A stretch of 64,000 nt of DNA from the NCBI GenBank assembly GCA_963575675.1, contig CAUYUA010000217.1, positions 47,868-111,867 of the forward strand. The letters run 5' to 3'. Under the pieces are notes generated by a model that saw only the letters and a program-made list of their open reading frames with translations, searched no databases and had not been told where the DNA came from. This document shows positions 1 to 8,698 of the stretch, piece by piece; position 1 is the first letter of the stretch, and the number at the start of each line of letters is the position of its first letter. A program made the position numbers and the translations under genes. This stretch comes from CAUYUA01 sp963575675. GTDB lineage: Bacteria; Pseudomonadota; Alphaproteobacteria; Azospirillales; Azospirillaceae.

Positions 1-1
1 C

Positions 2-493
2 GGCGCCAAACTCTTTCAGTCTTTGTCGCCATCTGATTTGCTGCTTTTGGCGCAACACGCGGCGTTGCGTGTCGAATCGCCGAATCGAGTGGTGGTTCAG
101 GCCGGAGAAGCTGGAACTGCGCTTTATCTTGTTCTTGAAGGTTTGCTTTCAACCGAAATTACACGGCGGTCAGGGAATCGCGCGCCTCTACCGGCGATGC
201 TTCGTCCTGGTGATGTTTTCGACGCATCGGTTGCTCTATTGGGAGAGGCTCATAGCTGCACAATTCGTGCGCGGACTTCTGTGTTGCTTTGTGCATTTGA
301 ACATGAAGTTATGCGTCATTTATTTCATGTAAGCCCGGTCTCTTTAGAGAAAATAGGAAAAGACTTTGTTGAAAACTATATGGTCAAGAGTAGCTCTCAA
401 GCCATCCAAGATTCAGATCAAATAACAGATGTTCTTCGACAGATACGCCATTTATTTCCTCCGACGCCGCCGAGAATTCATTTAAAAAAATAA
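2..493 (+). CDS. Cyclic nucleotide-binding domain protein, 5'-truncated by window edge
   Basis: The reading frame is open from base 2, so the gene begins to the left of the window. The visible 163 or so residues start K-L-F-Q-S-L-S-P-S-D-L and continue through a CAP/cNMP-binding beta-roll: VVQAGEAGTALYLVLEG, then a LRPGDVFDASVALLGE segment that corresponds to the phosphate-binding cassette. This fold binds cAMP or cGMP in the CRP/FNR and kinase-regulator families. The usual Arg of the cassette is not obvious, so nucleotide binding is uncertain. No helix-turn-helix is visible in the C-terminal 60 residues, which end PPRIHLKK. It may be the tail of a larger sensor. The domain family is clear; the role is not. 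Confidence 0.75.
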   Translation, partial: GAKLFQSLSPSDLLLLAQHAALRVESPNRVVVQAGEAGTALYLVLEGLLSTEITRRSGNRAPLPAMLRPGDVFDASVALLGEAHSCTIRARTSVLLCAFEHEVMRHLFHVSPVSLEKIGKDFVENYMVKSSSQAIQDSDQITDVLRQIRHLFPPTPPRIHLKK

Positions 494-538
494 ACTTAGA
501 GTTGAACGGGGGGTTATGAGGTCGGAGACTGCGTTCGT

Positions 539-646
539 ATGGCGCAACAAATCCGACCCATGACTACAATTCAGGATCGAGCACATACATGCTATCGAAT
601 GGAGGGGAAACCTGTTCGAGAAAAGAAAAAAATAGAGCGAAAATAA
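539..646 (+). CDS. Possible 35-codon ORF in the gap after the cNMP-binding gene
   Basis: An ATG at 539 opens a 35-residue frame (MAQQIRPMTTIQDRAHTCYR..., ending in KKKIERK) that closes with TAA. It is basic and has no membrane segment. A GGAG lies about 12 bases upstream, farther than ideal. I recognise no family; it could be chance. Nothing else is visible between 494 and 751. Confidence 0.2.
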   Translation: MAQQIRPMTTIQDRAHTCYRMEGKPVREKKKIERK

Positions 647-751
647 CTTAAAAACTGACCGCGCCAACTTAGTTTTTTGGCGACAATCTTTGTGAGATAT
701 TGGGATTTTCTGGTGAGCGTTTAACCAAAGAGGGCGTGTATTTTCAGATAT

Positions 752-845
752 TGGCGGAGGGAGGGGGATTCGAACCCCCGATAGAGGTTTAAGCCTCTAT
801 AACGGTTTAGCAAACCGCCGCCTTCAGCCGCTCGGCCATCCCTCC
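752..845 (-). tRNA. tRNA-Ser(GCU)
   Basis: Read on the minus strand, the acceptor stem GGAGGGA pairs with TCCCTCC, followed by discriminator G and an encoded CCA. The anticodon arm CGGTT-TGCTAA-ACCG presents GCU. A long class II variable arm (TATAGAGG..CCTCTATC) and a T-arm with GGTTCGAATCCCC complete the cloverleaf. The long variable arm and anticodon identify it as serine. Confidence 0.96.
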
Positions 846-1032
846 GTAGAACGCCTCCCTCTGCAATTTTACCGAAGAAGACCTTCGGTGAGGGGCGTTG
901 GCTGATAGGCGTGATCATATGGGGGAAGAGGAGGAATGTCAATCAAATTGTGTGAGGGTTTTGATTTTTTTGTTAGCCAGGGAGGCTTCCGATGACATTG
1001 CAAACCCTGGATTTGTTTACCGGCGGAGCCGC

Positions 1033-1060
1033 GCAGAATTGTTGGTGCAGAATTGTTGGT
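1033..1060. repeat. 14-bp tandem duplication
   Basis: GCAGAATTGTTGGT occurs twice without spacer in the gap between tRNA-Ser and shc. The gap 846-1241 shows no convincing gene. This is one of several short intergenic tandem duplications in the window. Confidence 0.85.
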
Positions 1061-1128
1061 GATGTGCATCTAACGCGAATTGAGCCTCAATTGAAAACCC
1101 AAGAAGAGTCTTCAAGAAAATCGGGGCT

Positions 1129-1164
1129 CCGCCCTCGACCCGCCAAAGGCCGGGAGGCCTTTGG
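1129..1164. repeat. GC-rich palindromic (REP-like) intergenic element
   Basis: A GGGCTCCGCCC-like segment is followed by a perfect hairpin: CCAAAGGCC (1143-1151), loop GGGA, GGCCTTTGG (1156-1164). Elements of this style ('ctccgccctcgacccgccaaagg...') are common between genes in Rhodospirillales genomes; that family statement is from memory. It lies 3' of shc and may help terminate transcription, but no U-rich tail follows. Confidence 0.55.
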
Positions 1165-1241
1165 AAACCATGATTTGGAGTTTGTGACGACCGGATTGTG
1201 AGTGGGCCGTTTCAATCCGGCAACGCTACGTCGTTAGCGCA

Positions 1242-3224
1242 TCACATGCCGTAAGCAACGCGCCGATCATTGCGGCTGGTCAAAGTGCGATAGCGCGAGA
1301 TCGCCCACAACGGGAAATACGCAGCATAGCCATGGTAACGTAAATAAAACACACGTGGAAAACCGACTCCCGTATAGAGTTTCTCATCCCATCTTCCTTC
1401 AGAGCGCGGCGCATTTTCTAAGAACGCAACGCCGCGTTGCACGGCGTCACTTTCTACTTCTCCAACACTCATCAATGCAAGAACCGCCCACGCCGTTTGA
1501 GATGGCGTGCTGCTTTTGGCTTCAGTACGACGCGATAACCAATAAGTGGCGCAATCTTCTCCCCAACCGCCATCAGAGCCCTGTCGGGTAATCAACCACT
1601 CAACGGCGCGCCGAATCGCGGGGTGTTGGTGATCCATTCCAACTGCGTTTAGGGCGCATAATACAGACCAGACGCCATACACATAATTGGTTCCCCAGCG
1701 ACCAAACCAAGATCCATCGGGCTCTTGCTCTTTAAGCAGATAAGCCACGCCTTTTTCGATGACCGGGTGATTGGCGTCATAACCGATCTGAGCCAGGAAA
1801 CTGACGCAACGAGCCGTCACGTCGGCTGTCGGAGGATCAAGTAAAGCGCCATGGTCGGCAAACGGAATATAGTTGAGATAGTGATGCGTGTTGTCGGCGT
1901 CGTAGGCGCCCCAACCGCCATTGCGGCTTTGAAGCCCGATGACCCACTCGGCGGCGCGCTGGACGGCTTCTTGATAACGTGGATCGCCAGAGCGATGCAA
2001 CGCCATGGCGACGACGGCGGTGTCATCGACGTCGGGATAGAAATCATTGCCGTATTGGAAAGCCCAGCCGCCGGGACGAGGAGGATTTTTGAGCCTTTCA
2101 GCCCAATCGCCGACGACGTCGAGAATCTGACGGTCGCGCAACCAATCCAACCCACGTTGGAGCGCATGATTCAGATTGGGGTCTCCGATTCCCGCTGCGC
2201 CGCCGTCAGAAAGCGAGGCGCCGGCTTCCATGAGCGCGTGAGCGGAAAGCCCCGTGTCCCACACCGGAGAGACGCAAGGTTGGCAGTAGTTGCGATCCGG
2301 GGCGTCGTGGTGGAAGACCAGGAGTTTATCAATGGACTCGCGAGCGGTGACGAAATCGGGATGGTCCGTCGGATAGCCGAGCGCGTGATAAGCCATGACG
2401 ACGTTGGCCATGGCCGGAAAAATGGCGCCGATGCCGTCTTCACCGTTTAGGCGCGGATGAATGAAGTCGAGAGCTTTTTTCAGCGCCCGTTGACGTGGTC
2501 CCTTGAGAAAAAAGGGCTCAACGACATGCAGGACGCGGTCAAGGCCCAGAAAGAAATTTCCCCACGCGGAACCTGAAGGGTTGATGTTGTAGGCTTTTTC
2601 TTTCTCCGGCGGAGTGACGAACAGTTCGCGGATATCGACGTTTCGAGGATTGCGGGCTGTGGGTTTTAGCGCGGCGAGAATCAACAGAGGAACGATGACC
2701 ACGCGCGACCAGTAAGCGATTTTCGTGAGGTGGAAGGGGAACCATCGAGGGAGCAACATCAACTCGATGGGCATGACCGGGACTGCGCGCCAAGGAACTT
2801 GATTGAACAGAGCGAGAGCGATTCGTGTAAAGACATTGGCGCGCGCAGCGCCTCCGTAATTCAATATGGCTGCGCGAGCGCGTTGCATGTGGGGAGCGTC
2901 GGGAGAGTCGCCAATAAGTTTGAGCGCATAATAGGCTTTGACTGAAGCGCTTATGTCGAAATCGCCGTCGTGGAACAGAGGCCAGCCGCCGTGAGAACCT
3001 TGAGCCGCGCGCAGGTAGGGGGCGATTCGAGCCTCAAGCATCGGATCGGGGTCGCCGAGGAAATGTCGCAGCATCACATATTCTGAGGGAATGGTCGTGT
3101 CCGCTTCCAATTCGAACACCCAATGCCCATCGTCACGTTGCCGCTTCTGAAAATCCCGGCAAACGCTTGCGATCAGTCGGTCCAGTGTCTCGCTCTGGTT
3201 TATTGAATACAGCCATCCGTCCAT
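1242..3224 (-). CDS. shc: Squalene-hopene cyclase
   Basis: The 660-residue product matches the length of bacterial squalene-hopene cyclases, membrane-associated enzymes that cyclise squalene to hopene and diplopterol, the first committed step of hopanoid synthesis. The catalytic protonation motif is present as YPDVDDTAV (DXDD) in the second half. Several QW repeats are visible, for example QSRNGGWGAYD, QEPDGSWFGRWG and RQGSDGGWGED. The N-terminal part has DDGHWVFELEADTTIPSEYV, typical of the family. The start MDGWLYSINQ has no better internal alternative. Other hopanoid genes are not adjacent; an HpnG-type gene lies at 50.9 kb. Confidence 0.97.
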   Translation of the reverse strand: MDGWLYSINQSETLDRLIASVCRDFQKRQRDDGHWVFELEADTTIPSEYVMLRHFLGDPDPMLEARIAPYLRAAQGSHGGWPLFHDGDFDISASVKAYYALKLIGDSPDAPHMQRARAAILNYGGAARANVFTRIALALFNQVPWRAVPVMPIELMLLPRWFPFHLTKIAYWSRVVIVPLLILAALKPTARNPRNVDIRELFVTPPEKEKAYNINPSGSAWGNFFLGLDRVLHVVEPFFLKGPRQRALKKALDFIHPRLNGEDGIGAIFPAMANVVMAYHALGYPTDHPDFVTARESIDKLLVFHHDAPDRNYCQPCVSPVWDTGLSAHALMEAGASLSDGGAAGIGDPNLNHALQRGLDWLRDRQILDVVGDWAERLKNPPRPGGWAFQYGNDFYPDVDDTAVVAMALHRSGDPRYQEAVQRAAEWVIGLQSRNGGWGAYDADNTHHYLNYIPFADHGALLDPPTADVTARCVSFLAQIGYDANHPVIEKGVAYLLKEQEPDGSWFGRWGTNYVYGVWSVLCALNAVGMDHQHPAIRRAVEWLITRQGSDGGWGEDCATYWLSRRTEAKSSTPSQTAWAVLALMSVGEVESDAVQRGVAFLENAPRSEGRWDEKLYTGVGFPRVFYLRYHGYAAYFPLWAISRYRTLTSRNDRRVAYGM

Positions 3225-3659
3225 GACTTAAATCCCGAATAATCGAACGAGGAACATTCTGTCAATAACGCTTATTGCGCGTATGCGAAGACACCCCACT
3301 TGCGCTCGCGCAATGATCCGTTTTTTGGATTTGTCGAACTGCGCCAGGGCGGTTTACGAAATCGTTGCGTTGTTATCAGCGCTTTTGGACTGAGACGAGT
3401 TTTTGTTCTTCAACCCGATCTCGGCTCTTTCAGATAAGCCCGCTAAGCGGCGAGTTTGCCGGAACAACAGCGCGGAGAGCTTTGTCGTGTGAAGAAGGCG
3501 ATTTTTTCTTGAATAATAGAGCTTTTGTCGCAGTGCAAGACAGCTTTGCAAGGGATGCAAAATTTTTGAAAAAAATGTGTCATTTTCGCCATGGATTCCA
3601 CAGAATGACGTCATGGATTCGTCTGACCGTCGGATGAACGAAGAAAGCGCGATTCGGTC
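3225..3659. other. Gene-free divergent intergenic region
   Basis: This 435-bp gap separates divergently transcribed shc and the lipid kinase gene. The open frames here on either strand lack coding character. A short inverted repeat TTTGCA-aggga-TGCAAA lies near 3545. Promoters for both flanking genes presumably sit here, but I cannot assign -35/-10 boxes with confidence. Confidence 0.5.
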
Positions 3660-4592
3660 ATGAAAATCGCCGTTGTATTGAATGAAACAGCGGGGGCTTT
3701 GCATCGGCGGTCCCCGGAGAAAGTCGCCGCGTGGATTCGCGAGCGTCTTGAAGCGTGGGATCATCAGGTGACGATAACGACCGCTGCGGGAGGTTTGCTG
3801 ACTCGCGCCATTCGTCAGGCGATCAACGGCGACGCCGAAGTGGTGGCGATTGGGGGAGGCGACGGCACGATTTCGGCGGCGGCGCGCCAGATGATCGGAG
3901 CAGGAAAGTGTTTGGGTGTTTTACCGATGGGAACGATTAACTTGTTTGCGCGTGATTTGGGGATTCCTCGGGAGCTGGACGCTGCAATTTCGGTGATTGC
4001 GCGAGGGCGCAGTCGTATGATCGATGTCGGAGAGGTTAATGGTCATATTTTTCTAAACAATTCGGTGATCGGTTTGTATCCGAGCTTGATTCGCGTTCGA
4101 GAGCGGCATAGACAAGCGCGCGGCCTTCTGCGTTGGGCGTCTGTGGTTTTGATGGCGCTCCGCGCGGTTTGGCGGGCTCGACCGATTCCGATTCGTTTGG
4201 AATGTGGACAGGGATCGCAATTCATAATGGCGGCGGCGTTGGCGGTGGCCAATAACCCCGCCGTGGCGCGGCGTAGTGAGGCGCGTCCTAAACGTGTTTT
4301 GGATGGTGGGCGGTTGGGAGTGTTTTGGGCTCCTGCGCGGGCGCGAATAGGGTTGTTGCGGCTTATGGCGCGTTTGGCTTTGGGGTGTTGGAGACTCGAC
4401 GCAGATATTGGCTATCAAGCGACGGGCGCGGCGGCGGTGGAGTGCTCATCGCATCGGCGTGTAAAAGTTGCATTGGATGGCGAGGTTTTTCGGTTGACGC
4501 CGCCTTTGTTGTATAAAATCCGCCCGAGTGCATTGAAAGTTATGGCGCCCGAGGGGTCGGAGCGTGTCGCTTTTAGAGCCTGTCCGGAGTGA
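3660..4592 (+). CDS. Diacylglycerol kinase-family lipid kinase
   Basis: The 310-residue protein carries the DAGK catalytic fold: AIGGGDGTISAAARQM is the nucleotide-binding GGDGT motif near residue 65, and GVLPMGTINLFARDLGIP is the second conserved block. These are shared by YegS/BmrU lipid kinases and related sphingosine or diacylglycerol kinases, which phosphorylate a lipid hydroxyl with ATP at the inner membrane. The exact lipid is unknown. Its stop codon overlaps the start of the following phosphoesterase (GTGA), so the two are translationally coupled and probably serve a common phospholipid or nucleotide task. Confidence 0.88.
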   Translation: MKIAVVLNETAGALHRRSPEKVAAWIRERLEAWDHQVTITTAAGGLLTRAIRQAINGDAEVVAIGGGDGTISAAARQMIGAGKCLGVLPMGTINLFARDLGIPRELDAAISVIARGRSRMIDVGEVNGHIFLNNSVIGLYPSLIRVRERHRQARGLLRWASVVLMALRAVWRARPIPIRLECGQGSQFIMAAALAVANNPAVARRSEARPKRVLDGGRLGVFWAPARARIGLLRLMARLALGCWRLDADIGYQATGAAAVECSSHRRVKVALDGEVFRLTPPLLYKIRPSALKVMAPEGSERVAFRACPE

Positions 4593-5440
4593 GAGGCGTT
4601 GTTTGTGAGAGGGGCGTTGTTGTGAGAATCGTTGCGCATATTTCCGATCTCCATTTCGGTCGCATTGATCCCAAGGTTGTCGAGGGGTTGGAGGCCGATT
4701 TGGCGTGGAGGTCATCGTCGTTGTCGATGATCGTCATTAGTGGAGATTTGGTGCAACGTCCCGGGCATAAGCAATTTCAAGCGGCGCGAGCGTTTTTAGA
4801 GCGTTTGCCGGTTCCGTTTCTTGTCGTTCCCGGCAATCATGATATTCCCGTCTATAATTTGTTTTTGCGTTTTTATGATCCATATCGCCGATATCGTCGT
4901 TACGTTTCGCATGACCTCAGTCCGATTCATATTGACTCGGAAATTGCGATTCTTGGTCTTTCCACCGCTCGTGCGCTCAATCTTAATTTTGCTCACGGGC
5001 GCATCAATAAGCGTCAGGTGGCGCGCATTCATGATGTGTTTGACGCCGCGCCTTCGCCTTTGTTTAAAATTCTTGTTACGCATCATCCTTTTTTGCCTCC
5101 TCCTGACGCTCCCAACACGCGGTTGGTTGGACGATCGCAAATGGCGCTGACTGCTCTGGAGCGTTGCGGCGTTGATTTGGTGCTGTCTGGCCATTTGCAC
5201 CGCAGTTTCAGCGGCGATGTTGCGGGGCATCATGCGTTTGTTCAGCGTTCGATTTTGGTTGCTCAGGCCGCCACCGCCACGTCCACTCGTCTGCGTCGGG
5301 ATCCCAATGGGTATAACGTGATCTCCATTGCTTTCGATGAAGTAACCATTGAGGAACGCGCATGGAATGGCTGCGCGTTTGAATGTGATCGAATTACGCG
5401 TTATCGTCGAGAGGGCGATCATTGGCGTGTTTGTGCGTAA
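4589..5440 (+). CDS. Metallophosphoesterase (calcineurin-like, CpdA/Icc type)
   Basis: The metal-binding motifs of class III phosphodiesterases appear in order: HISDLHFGR (D-X-H), VISGDLV (GDxx), VVPGNHDIP (GNHD), VTHHPF and LSGHLHRS (GHxH). These coordinate a di-metal centre that hydrolyses phosphodiesters; relatives include cAMP phosphodiesterase CpdA. The GTG at 4589 overlaps the lipid kinase stop. A second in-frame GTG at 4622 gives VRIVAHISDLH, and the 11 codons between them are an imperfect tandem copy of the start region, so the true start may be 4622. Substrate is not predictable. Confidence 0.88.
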   Translation: MRGVVCERGVVVRIVAHISDLHFGRIDPKVVEGLEADLAWRSSSLSMIVISGDLVQRPGHKQFQAARAFLERLPVPFLVVPGNHDIPVYNLFLRFYDPYRRYRRYVSHDLSPIHIDSEIAILGLSTARALNLNFAHGRINKRQVARIHDVFDAAPSPLFKILVTHHPFLPPPDAPNTRLVGRSQMALTALERCGVDLVLSGHLHRSFSGDVAGHHAFVQRSILVAQAATATSTRLRRDPNGYNVISIAFDEVTIEERAWNGCAFECDRITRYRREGDHWRVCA

Positions 5441-5563
5441 TTTTGATTTATTAAATCAAAGACCGGGTGTCAATAACTCGAGTCGTTCGTATAATGCGCA
5501 TCGGTGTGTAATGTTTGCGCCTGGTTTTGTTTTTCTTCCGTCTGAACTCCTTTGGTGATCATT

Positions 5564-6553
5564 ATGTCTCAGTCTTTTCCGCGCACGCGGATGCGTCGGA
5601 ATCGCCATGATGAATGGACGCGCCGTCTGGTGGCCGAAAATCGGCTGTCGACGGATGATCTGATTTGGCCGGTGTTTGTGATCGATGGTGAGAATCGGCG
5701 CGAACCGGTGACGTCTATGCCGGGCGTCGATCGTCTCTCGATTGACCTGCTGGTGATCGCGGCGCAAGAAGCCGCTGATTTGGGCGTTCTGGCGTTGGCG
5801 CTATTTCCGGTTGTATGCTCTGAGCGCAAGTCCGATGACGCCTTGGAGGCGATTCGTTCGGATAACTTGGTGTGTCGAGCGATTCGCGCAGTGAAAGCTG
5901 CGGTTCCGGCGTTGGGAGTGATCGGTGACGTCGCCTTAGATCCCTATACGACGCATGGTCACGATGGTTTGATGGTCGATGGGCGAATTGTGAACGACGC
6001 AACGGTTGACGTCTTGCAGAAGCAAGCGTTGGCGTTGGCTGAGGCCGGATGTGATATCGTGGCGCCCTCCGATATGATGGATGGGCGCATTGGCGCAGTG
6101 CGTGACGTTTTGGATCGAAACGGGCGGCAAGACGTGCGCATCTGCGCCTATTCGGCGAAATATGCTTCGGCTTTTTATGGCCCATTTCGCGACGCCATGA
6201 ATACGAAAGGTTTTTTGAAAGGGGACAAACGGACGTATCAAATGGATCCGGCCAACAGCGACGAGGCGTTGCGTGAGGTGGCGTTGGATATTCAAGAAGG
6301 AGCGGATATGGTGATGGTGAAGCCGGGCCTGCCGTATTTGGATATTATTCGGCGAGTGAAGGAGCGCTTTGAGGCGCCTGTTTTTGCGTATCAAGTTAGT
6401 GGCGAGTACGCGATGTTGAAGGCTGCGGTTGGGCAGGGGTGGTTGGACAATGACCGAGCGCTTTTGGAGACTTTGTTGGCGTTCCGTCGCGCGGGCGCTG
6501 ACGCTGTTTTGACCTACGCTGCTCTTGAGGTTGCGCGTTTATTGCAGGAATGA
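5564..6553 (+). CDS. hemB: Delta-aminolevulinic acid dehydratase (porphobilinogen synthase)
   Basis: The protein condenses two 5-aminolevulinate molecules to porphobilinogen in tetrapyrrole synthesis in the cytoplasm. It is 329 residues from the ATG at 5564; upstream TTG and GTG codons at 5552 and 5555 are in frame but less likely. Both Schiff-base lysines are visible, in CAYSAKYASAFYGPFRDA and in MVKPGLPYLDIIRRVKE. The segment around VAPSDMMDGR and the N-terminal arm FPRTRMRRN are characteristic. It is a stand-alone gene without haem-pathway neighbours here. Confidence 0.97.
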   Translation: MSQSFPRTRMRRNRHDEWTRRLVAENRLSTDDLIWPVFVIDGENRREPVTSMPGVDRLSIDLLVIAAQEAADLGVLALALFPVVCSERKSDDALEAIRSDNLVCRAIRAVKAAVPALGVIGDVALDPYTTHGHDGLMVDGRIVNDATVDVLQKQALALAEAGCDIVAPSDMMDGRIGAVRDVLDRNGRQDVRICAYSAKYASAFYGPFRDAMNTKGFLKGDKRTYQMDPANSDEALREVALDIQEGADMVMVKPGLPYLDIIRRVKERFEAPVFAYQVSGEYAMLKAAVGQGWLDNDRALLETLLAFRRAGADAVLTYAALEVARLLQE

Positions 6554-6618
6554 GCCCAGCGGGGCTGGGAATTATGCTCCCAACGCCGCCCCGCTCGTGA
6601 CCGGGGCTTAAGGCTTTT

Positions 6619-6643
6619 CCAGGGCTAGGGTGTGAAGCCCTGG
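6619..6643 (+). terminator. Hairpin 3' of hemB
   Basis: CCAGGGCT and AGCCCTGG form a perfect 8-bp stem with a 9-base loop, 66 bases after the hemB stop. A smaller CCCAG/CTGGG hairpin lies just after the stop. There is no clear T-tract, so termination is only a suggestion. Confidence 0.45.
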
Positions 6644-6703
6644 CGTTGCCTAGCCGGAGTCGATCGGTTGTTTTTGTTCTTATGTCATTGGTTTGGCGCG
6701 ACC

Positions 6704-6738
6704 CTCTTTGTTTCTGTGATTCTCTCTGTTTCTGTGAT
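6704..6738. repeat. Imperfect 17-bp tandem duplication
   Basis: CTCTTTGTTTCTGTGAT is followed one base later by CTCTCTGTTTCTGTGAT, differing at one position. It lies between the hemB hairpin and the convergent pentapeptide gene. Confidence 0.75.
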
Positions 6739-6741
6739 CGA

Positions 6742-7278
6742 TCAACGGCATTCGCCGATAGAGCTGGATGCGCATTGGCGACCATCAACCCAGGTGACGC
6801 CGGACAGATAAGCGCCGATCAGTTTGGTTTCGTTGAGCTTGGCTCCAGTAAGGTCGGCGCCGATGAGCTGTGCGTCTCGAAAATTGGTTCTGGTTAGATT
6901 CGCGCCTCTGAGGTTGGCGCGTTTCAGATTGGCTTCTCGAAAGCTGGCGCCGGTGAGGTTTGCTCCCGACAAATTGGCGGCGCGGAGTCGGGCTCCGCCA
7001 ACCTTGGCGTTGGTCAAGTTTGCGCCGGTGAGGTTTGCTTTCGCCAAATCGGCCTTGGTCAGCCGCGCTTCAGCAAGAAGAGATCTGCTGAGATCGGCTT
7101 TACGCAAGTCGGATTTGGTTAAATCCATTCTGGCCAAATCGCGTTCTCGACATTGTGTGCGCGGCTGGATTTGGCAGCCGTTGAGAACTTTGGGGGGAGC
7201 GACGTGATGAACCAAAAAAGGCGCGGCTGTGACGGCGAAAAATAAGAGAATGTAGGGGATTAAGCGTAGGAATATCAT
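6742..7278 (-). CDS. Exported or membrane-anchored pentapeptide-repeat protein
   Basis: From the ATG at 7278 the 178-residue product opens with MIFLRLIPYILLFFAVTAAP, a signal peptide or anchor, then about 24 consecutive A(D/N)LXX pentapeptides (for example ANLTGANLTNAKV, ANLRGANLTRTNF). Such runs fold as a right-handed quadrilateral beta-helix. Two Cys sit just before the repeat (NGCQIQ, RTQCRE) and two near the end. A longer frame from a TTG at 7440 would add 54 residues in front of the hydrophobic segment and is less likely. Function is unknown; cytosolic relatives can mimic DNA, but an exported form argues against that. Confidence 0.8.
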   Translation of the reverse strand: MIFLRLIPYILLFFAVTAAPFLVHHVAPPKVLNGCQIQPRTQCRERDLARMDLTKSDLRKADLSRSLLAEARLTKADLAKANLTGANLTNAKVGGARLRAANLSGANLTGASFREANLKRANLRGANLTRTNFRDAQLIGADLTGAKLNETKLIGAYLSGVTWVDGRQCASSSIGECR

Positions 7279-7627
7279 GACGGCGGTTCCAAACCGTTTC
7301 AGAATATACGGCGAGGCGTCGAGGATAGCATGAAACGTCAGGAAAACGGCTTGAAATCCTTCGTCGATCCTCGCATGACTTTCGATGCTGCATGAGTGTT
7401 TTTGTAGAATCGAAATGGAGCGCGCTTGGCGGATCGGCAAAACGATTCAAAAATCGAATTCGGTCTTCAACGCGCAAGGGAGCGTTATAAATCTTTGTTT
7501 GGTGTGACGCTTCACGTTATTAAGCGATCTAGCTTTCTTCCGATCCGCATGAGGGGGGCGTTCACAAGAGCCATTTACGCCGTCATTTGCGTCCATAACA
7601 AAGAATGCAGGATATTGAAACACGACA

Positions 7628-8443
7628 ATGAATAAAGATCACTCTCAGTTGGGCTCTGCGAATGACTTTCGCATCCATCCTCCCGAGGATTTCGAGGGTA
7701 TGCGGCGCGCCGGACGTTTGGCTGCGGCTACGCTCGATTTTATTACGTCTTATGTTCAGCCGGGAATCGCCACGGCGGCTCTGGATCAACTCTGTGAGAC
7801 GTTCATTCGGGATCACGGCGCGATTCCGGCGCCGTTGGGGTATCGCGGTTTTCCCAAGGCCACATGCATCTCTCTGAACCATGTGGTGTGTCACGGCATT
7901 CCGGGGGAGCGGCGTTTAGAGAACGGCGATTGTCTGAACATCGACGTTACGGTAATTCTTGATGAATGGCATGGCGACGCCAGTCGGATGTATTTGGTCG
8001 GCGATGTTGGGGTGAAGGCCAAGAAACTCATCGATGTTACTTACGACGCCATGATGGCCGGGATTTCCGTTGTTCGTCCAGGCGCCACTTTGGGTGATAT
8101 CGGTCACGCCATACAGACTTTGGCTGAGAGTCACCGTTTTTCTGTGGTGAGAGATTTTTGCGGACACGGTTTGGGAAGGGTGTTTCATGAACCCCCTTCG
8201 GTGTTGCACTATGGCAAGCCTGGAGCGGGGCCGGTTTTACGTGAAGGTATGTTCTTCACCATTGAGCCGATGATTAACGCCGGGCGTTATGAAGTAAAAG
8301 TGTTGGGGGATGGTTGGACGGCGGTGACTAAGGATAAATCCTTATCGGCGCAATTTGAGCACTCGATTGGGGTTACGGCGGATGGTTATGAGATATTCAC
8401 GCTCTCTCCGGCGGGACACACGAAGCCGCCTTATGTGGTCTGA
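7628..8443 (+). CDS. map: Methionine aminopeptidase, type I
   Basis: The 271-residue enzyme removes the initiator Met from nascent proteins. The five metal ligands of the pita-bread fold can be placed: Asp in NIDVTVI, Asp in WHGDASRMY, His in CGHGLGRVFHEPP, Glu in FTIEPMI and Glu in SAQFEHSIG. There is no N-terminal zinc-finger extension, so it is the short bacterial subtype. The ATG at 7628 is preceded by an AT-rich leader without a strong ribosome site. It is followed by a tandem repeat and a palindromic element. Confidence 0.97.
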   Translation: MNKDHSQLGSANDFRIHPPEDFEGMRRAGRLAAATLDFITSYVQPGIATAALDQLCETFIRDHGAIPAPLGYRGFPKATCISLNHVVCHGIPGERRLENGDCLNIDVTVILDEWHGDASRMYLVGDVGVKAKKLIDVTYDAMMAGISVVRPGATLGDIGHAIQTLAESHRFSVVRDFCGHGLGRVFHEPPSVLHYGKPGAGPVLREGMFFTIEPMINAGRYEVKVLGDGWTAVTKDKSLSAQFEHSIGVTADGYEIFTLSPAGHTKPPYVV

Positions 8444-8450
8444 CGTCGAC

Positions 8451-8507
8451 GAGTTGAATGATCGACTTGGAGTTGAATGATCGACTTGGAGCTGAATAAC
8501 CGACTTG
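8451..8507. repeat. 19-bp tandem repeat, three copies
   Basis: GAGTTGAATGATCGACTTG occurs twice exactly (8451-8469, 8470-8488) and a third time with three changes (8489-8507), directly after map. Units abut without spacers, so this is a tandem array and not a CRISPR. Confidence 0.9.
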
Positions 8508-8531
8508 TGTCTTCTGAATAAAAACTAAGAT

Positions 8532-8605
8532 GGGTCCAGGGAGTGTGTTCCTGGTTGTGGGGGATCAAGGGGGGGAGCGAAAGCTCCCCTTATTTGCGAA
8601 GCGAT
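8532..8605 (+). repeat. Palindromic intergenic repeat, copy 1 (half element)
   Basis: GGGTCCAGGGAG..GTTCCTGG is followed by TTGTGGGGGATCAAGGGGGGG, AGCGAAAGCTCCCC and TTATTTGCGAAGCGAT. It contains both hairpins of the family but lacks the distal inverted partner. It lies between convergent map and the three-domain protein gene, where it could act as a terminator. Confidence 0.85.
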
Positions 8606-8698
8606 CGTCCTCTGGGGGCGTTTATGTTGTAGAGAAATTCCAACAAAAAATGATGACGCTCATGAGTTTCAGAAAGAATTTCAGGAGATTTCTATCTT

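Noticed and set aside
1851..2450. A 199-codon open frame antisense to shc
   Set aside because: It is the antisense shadow of a well-conserved gene; product shows no family pattern.
8451..8507. Possible CRISPR array
   Set aside because: Units are 19 bp and abut without spacers; no cas genes. It is a tandem duplication.
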